From assembly GCA_036346395.1 (NCBI GenBank), contig CM070611.1, forward strand, positions 25,368,473 to 25,432,472: DNA of 64,000 bases, read 5' to 3'. The stretch's first letter is position 1; each line of letters begins with the position of its first letter. Under the pieces are notes generated by a model that had not been told where the DNA came from, did not search any database, and saw only the letters and a list, made by a program, of their open reading frames with translations. The translations under genes were made by a program, and so were the position numbers. Origin of the DNA: Hsuehochloa calcarea (taxonomy: Eukaryota; Streptophyta; Magnoliopsida; Poales; Poaceae). This document shows positions 59,288 through 64,000 of this stretch, piece after piece.

Positions 59288-62200
59288 AATATCCTTAAAT
59301 CCTAGGAGATCCATCATATTGTCCCAAATATCTACAGGAACATCGGTATTTGCAATACCGACCTTCTCAATAGCTTTAGCAAGTCTTTCTATGCCAGTGG
59401 TCGTGAAGGAATACAAATAATCATCAGTGGATATCTTGGGCCTCTGTAACACCCTGGCTATTCGGAAGCCAAGATGTCACGCAAATCTAACAAACACTAA
59501 GAATATACAACAATACCAGGTTAATCAGGCTCAATTAACAATATCTCATAAGAAACGACGATAAACGATTAACAGTTTTATGAGAAGGAATGGAAAACAT
59601 TCATAATAAAGACGTACGGTAGGCATTACCAAAATTGTATTATTACAATTTGGAAATTTATCAAATAGTTGACATAACTAAAAGATAACACTAGTTATTC
59701 TGGTTTGATAAAAGTGATATGCAGCGTGGTGGACTATCCCTCAAAAGGTCTTGCCTTCTTCCTCATTTACCTAAATAAACATACAAAGCAAGGATGAGCC
59801 AAAGAGTCAGCAATTACTTTAGCGAATAACAGAAACATTAAGCGAACAAAGCAATCAAAATCCACTTGTGAAAAACTTCTCTGAACATATATGGGAATGA
59901 ATGGAATGGAATAATGCAATGAAGGAATGGACTGCTCACAACTTATACCGGTATAGTGAGTGACACACCCGTCGGTGTTCACTTAAGCCCGTACTTAACA
60001 AAGTCTGGGGATCCAATCACCGTATGAAGAATGTTTCATACGGGTGTCCGAAGTTGCCCACATTGGAGTGGTGGCCAACATTGCCCACATTGGAGTGGTG
60101 GGTCTTACATGCCCATACTGGAATTGATGGGACTTACAATTTTTTCCACATCCGTGGACAACAAGAAACAAATGCATGAACGGAATAAACTTCATGCAAT
60201 GAACTCTTATCACATCATAATGTAGAAATATACATGGCATACGAACATGATTTGCCATACTAACAATTCATTCACACCCAATCATCACCATTCATTAGGA
60301 TAAGACAGGGTACTTGCCTTCCGCGCTGTGACGTGTTAGGAGGCAACGACGGTGTTTCTCCACTCACTGCCCCACCGCCTACACAAATATTTATTCAAAA
60401 TAATAATAAAAATACATGACGTGGCTACAAGTGTCTTACCAAAACCCTCTAACTCCCCAACATAACCAAAGACTCAAAATGACGAATTAACTAATCAGCC
60501 CAATTTCAGCCCTTCTGATCAGCAGTACGAGAAAAATTGTAATTAAATATCTGTGAATCAATATGACTTGAAACCAGTGCTCAAATACTTTTAACGTATT
60601 GGGCTACGGAACTCTAGTTGGCGGGGTTCTTTGATTCGGCCAAACCAGTGGCCTAAACAACAGTTGAAAACAACTGATAGACATCTGTCCAGATTGCAGA
60701 ACAGTAGCAAAGAAATTGATGTAACTTTCAATCTACTAATCCAATTGAGGTGATATTTATCAACTTGGAAAGATAATTTAAAGGGTTACAATAACCTATT
60801 TGGGTGGAGATTCTGAATCTGACTCTAACTAGATCAAAACCGATGGACAAACCGATAGTCTTCAGTTCTCAGATAGACAGAACAGCGCGCGATTAAAAAT
60901 TCATATGTCCTAGACCGTAAGGACGAATCACATGATCTTGGTGCCAAAAGAAAGCTAACGACCTCAAAAACAAAACTCTAACAGACGAAAACCTCCAGAT
61001 CGGCCTCTAAGAGGTCGAAACAGGCCGCGCAAGAGACTGGACAGATCTGAACTTCCTGACAGCGCTAATTCAATCCAATTAAACTATTCCAATTCGTATC
61101 TAAACGACAACAAACAGCGGGAGAAATGACTCGTTACCCTTGAAGAACCCAGGAGGGTGATGAACGAGGCTTGGGGAAGAAGATCCCCCTTCTCCTCACC
61201 CTCTCCTTCCTTTCTTTTGGCCGAATGAGTGCAGTCCTCTTCCTCTCGTCCTCGCAAAGGCCGGTGACGGGTGCGCAGCAACAAGGGCAAGGAGGAGGAG
61301 GAGGAGTACCAATGGTGGGGAGGAACAGTACCAGGTGCAGCAGGGGAGGCGCCAAGGGCAGGGAGGAGGTGGTGGCCGGTTGGAGATGGGGAGGGGTGTG
61401 GCGGCTTGGGGAAGGGAGTGGGGGAAGAGAGGGGAGAGGCTAGGGTTTGGGGGGAGGAAACCTCCCCCCCTGGCCGGCCCCCCTCATGGGCCCTTCCTGG
61501 GTTGCGGCCCAGGCCCAAGTTGCCGGAAGTTCACGAACCCCAAAAACCTCAAAACTCCGACTTTCTGATTATCTCCTTCTCCCGCATTCTTTTCTTCTTT
61601 ACCGATTAAATTTCTAGGTATTACAGCCTCTTTGGTGGTTTGCTTGCTGAGGAGTCACCTTCACATGTTCCAGACATTGTGACCTCCCTCCCTTTTGCAT
61701 ACTTTTGGTTAGCCATGCTATTCCCAAATATAGTGGCCATCTCATGATAGTGCTCAAGGGGAGTGTTCAAGCAGTCAGCATCAGCGTGCTTATCCTAGAT
61801 ATGAAGCTAGATATGAAATAGAATATAATATCTCAGTTGCTATTATAGACTCCCGAAAAAATTCAAAATACTCAAAATGAGCACCACTATGTCTGATTAG
61901 ATTGACCTTGCTTGTACAATATGTTTTCAAGCATCGGTATTTAATTTCCTACAATCCATATCCAATGCTTCAGATGGTTCCTACGGATGTCACAACATTT
62001 TTGTATCTAAGCACTTCTTCTCCACTAAAAGCCACATTCAAGCATAGGCAATAGGCATGTATTGGAGAGCTAACTATACTTGTTTCCTAAATAACACCAT
62101 CAGTGGCTCAAATGGTAGCAAACAGAGGCAATAGGCATGTATTGTTAACGTTAGATGTTGAAACTATAACATAATGTTGGTGTTGCATTAGATGGCAAGC

Positions 62201-62573
62201 TCAATTCACAAGATGATGATAGAAAAATAACCTTAACATTACAAGTGTAATGCCCAAGCTCAAGCATGATAGTGTAGGTGTTTTCGTCCCAAAGAGCACC
62301 ACTTAGATTCTGAAGCTTGCCTATCTTTGCCCAATTTTTTTTCCACTTCCTCAAGTGGTTTTGAACCCGATCTCTAGTAACATTCATCCTTAGATGCTCA
62401 TTCAAGACCCTTTCACAATTGTTGAGGTGAACTTTCTTGAAACTAGTGCACGTTCTATTGCCACTAGTCACAAGGTTAGCCAAATAGGTCAACACAAATG
62501 CAGACATTACATTTGTCCAAACAACCCCGCCACCTTTGTTATCCACCATGTTTTCCCCATGTTCCAAGTCCAT
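59288..62573 (-). pseudogene. Myb/SANT-like ORF1 of a PIF/Harbinger element, split by a solo LTR
   Basis: In PIF/Harbinger elements ORF1 is a DNA-binding partner that helps bring the transposase to the nucleus and the TIRs. Exon 1 runs 62573-62232 on the minus strand: WTNVMSAFVLTYLANLV, then RVQNHLRKWKKNWAKIGKLQNLSGALWDE, the Trp-rich helices of the Myb/SANT-like (Myb_DNA-bind_3) fold. A GT-AG intron (62231-61795) joins in phase to exon 2 from 61794 (LEHYHEMATIFGNSMANQKYAKG, PPKRPK as a possible nuclear signal). At 61626 the exon is interrupted by a 2181-bp solo LTR. The same frame resumes at 59439 (STDDYLYSF ... VDIWDNMMDLLGF) and is cut by LTR W at 59288. Non-functional as arranged; the same domain also occurs in host genes. 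Confidence 0.75.
59445..61625 (-). mobile_element. Solo LTR of the LARD family inside an ORF1 exon (copy B)
   Basis: 2181 bp on the minus strand, starting TGTAATACCTAGAAATTTA at 61625 and ending CAGGGTGTTACA at 59445. Target duplication gcctc at 59440-59444 and 61626-61630. Same family as the LTRs at 38207 and 47646; it carries the same cgtatgaa/ttcatacg stem (about 60025-60044). No internal region, so a product of LTR-LTR recombination. Confidence 0.9.
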
Positions 62574-62628
62574 TGCCTACCAACCATAGAAAGCAACAGA
62601 AAATAAGTCACACAAATCATTAAAAAAA

Positions 62629-62833
62629 GTTTACATGAAAAGTTCACATACAACTCATCACAAATAATAGGTTTACACGAAAGGTTCACAAGCAACTCAT
62701 CACACATAGTAGGTTTACACGAAAGGTTCACATACAACTCATCACAGATAATAGGTTTACATGAAAGATTCACATGCAACTACTAAAATAATAAGTTTTC
62801 ATGGAATGTCTGCATACAAGTCATCACATATTT
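62629..62833. repeat. 42-bp tandem repeat, about five units
   Basis: Units start at 62629, 62671, 62713 and 62755 with an exact 42-bp period (gtttacaYgaaaggttcaca plus YaYaactcatcacaRataRtag); a fifth degenerate unit runs to about 62833. On the minus strand the period equals 14 codons and reads a repeated VNLSCKPIICDELY without stops. It lies between the transposase end and ORF1. Confidence 0.85.
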
Positions 62834-63998
62834 AATGGCCTTGGTAGTTTTGATAGGCTTCCCACATTTCATTGGAAAGAGTCTGCCTCTGGTCAACAGT
62901 GGCACTATAGTCATTTGCTTGCCCCCTTGCTGTCATATGGGGGTTAGGTGTCCAAGAAGTTTCCAGTAGAACAAAACAGTCACTCCCTTCAGAAAGAACA
63001 TAGTTGTGCAAGATGTAGGAAGCTATGACAACATCAACTTGAGTTGAGAAGAGGAAGAATGGAGTGGCATCATCAAGGACTTTGAACCTCCTCTTGAGTG
63101 ATCCAAAGGTGCGCTCTACGCTCACTCATAGAGAAGAGTGCCTAAGATTGAATAATTACTTTTCATTTAGGGGAGGATTGAACAATCGCATATCCGACAT
63201 CCACTAGGCATTGTTGACATTGATTTTTAATAATTGGGTATGGACATATAATGCTAGAATGATGCTATTTACCTTTAAGGACACATAGTCCATTCTCATG
63301 CTCTATTCTATCGACTAACACCGTAGCATCATGGGTTGTACCATCCCAACCAACCAACACATATGTGAAAAGAAGATCAAAGTCTATGGTTGCCATGACA
63401 TTTTGAGTAGCAAACGACTTCCTACCACAAAATGCTGCCCCCATAGGCTTACTAACAGAAACCCTTATATGTGTACCATCAATGGCTCCAATACAATCCT
63501 ATTTGGTCAAGAAATAGAAAAAATAGTAACCACAAAAAAAATTAGCTATCATACCTTAAAGTAGGGACCCCATCTTGGGTTCCCTGCAATTTTGCTTGGG
63601 GTCTCCAATGAAGGTGGTCAACGAAGCTCATTTTGTAGCTCACTTATGGCATGGAGGACATGTCCAAAATATCGGCTAACTGTTTCACTTGACCAAGTGA
63701 AGTTGGTACCAACTAGCCTATTCCTTAGGTTGTGGCCAATTGTGTTCAAGAACATGACAACTTGCTCCTCAACACGTACATGTATAGCGTCCACGAGCAA
63801 AGAACGCCTCTCAAAAATTCACACAACCGAAAAGAAAGAAGCTCTCTTAAGCCTAATTGTGTTGGTAGAGGTTGTTTCATTCTTCCAAATTTTATTATTT
63901 ATATAATCAATTCTAGTCCTATCTCTTTCCTTGATTGGGACATATGTAATACGATCTCTCCTATTTCGTAGTCTAGATCGTAAAAACAAAACCATCAT
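62832..63998 (-). pseudogene. PIF/Harbinger-type transposase (DDE_Tnp_4), broken
   Basis: Would cut and paste its element through an RNase H-fold DDE catalytic site. Minus-strand exons are about 63998-63555, 63498-63273 and 63203-62832, separated by 56- and 69-bp GT-AG introns. N-terminal helices: RVEEQVVMFLNTIGHNLRNR and SRYFGHVLHAISELQNEL. Catalytic core: CIGAIDGTHIRVSVSKP (first Asp), VLVGWDGTTHDATVL (second Asp), VERTFGSLKRRFKVLDD (Glu), then ASYILHNYVL. Defects: frameshifts near 63830 and 63807, TGA at 63618-63620, a TAA near 63166 and TGA at 63126-63128. The N-terminus runs to the window edge and may be incomplete. It sits on the same strand as ORF1. Confidence 0.8.
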
Positions 63999-64000
63999 GC

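Noticed and set aside
62629..62833. Possible CRISPR-like repeat array
   Set aside because: Repeats are contiguous 42-bp units without unique spacers, in plant DNA; it is a minisatellite.

Overview
This is nuclear DNA from a plant, most likely a grass. It holds one intact cellular gene at the left edge. The rest is a deep stack of nested LTR retrotransposons, with a broken PIF/Harbinger-type DNA transposon at the right edge. Split genes with GT-AG introns, a GC-rich first exon, a CRM-like chromovirus, very long LTRs and PBSs complementary to initiator tRNA-Met support this. I found no prokaryotic operon, CRISPR array, rRNA or tRNA gene.

Layout. 1-1500: 40S ribosomal protein S20 (uS10) gene, three exons, + strand, with a ribosomal-protein-type promoter. 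2.6-6.1 kb: LTR fragments; a minus-strand LTR (4120-5308) lies beside the 3' end of a + strand Ty3/Gypsy element (pol tail, PPT, start of LTR 'Y'). 6081-28815: a decayed CRM-lineage chromovirus ('E1'; gag 7.7-9.0 kb, protease, RT/RNase H, integrase to 12.6 kb) inserted in LTR Y. E1's 3' LTR is split by a solo LTR of about 4.4 kb ('X'). X is split by a coding-poor LARD-like element (17467-25820) and by a 2.9 kb minus-strand LTR. 28.8-36.2 kb: the rest of LTR Y, a minus-strand LTR 'W' carrying a Copia solo LTR, a fragment of a Myb/SANT-like gene and a truncated solo LTR.

A 100-N gap lies at 36256-36355. Sequence right of the gap restarts at the equivalent of 12715 and repeats the whole stretch to about 60808, so 12715-36255 (copy A) and 36356-60808 (copy B) are two versions of one locus. 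They differ by whole TE insertions: the 2.9 kb LTR is only in A, and a 3.05 kb element with two retropepsin domains (43487-46534) is only in B. They also differ by many small indels. The simplest reading is two overlapping contigs, probably two haplotypes, placed in tandem. A real segmental duplication is not excluded.

59.3-64 kb: on the minus strand, a PIF/Harbinger-like pair, transposase (62832-63998, broken) followed by a Myb/SANT-like ORF1. One ORF1 exon is split by a solo LTR with a clean 5-bp target duplication, and its 3' end is cut by LTR W.

The only gene expected to be functional for the host is S20. Nested insertion order, oldest to youngest: Harbinger element and LTR Y; then E1, W and the solo LTRs; then X; then the LARD and the 2.9 kb LTR; then the twin-retropepsin element. 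The most distinctive item is the small element with two retropepsin-like domains and no reverse transcriptase. I see no wholly new system.
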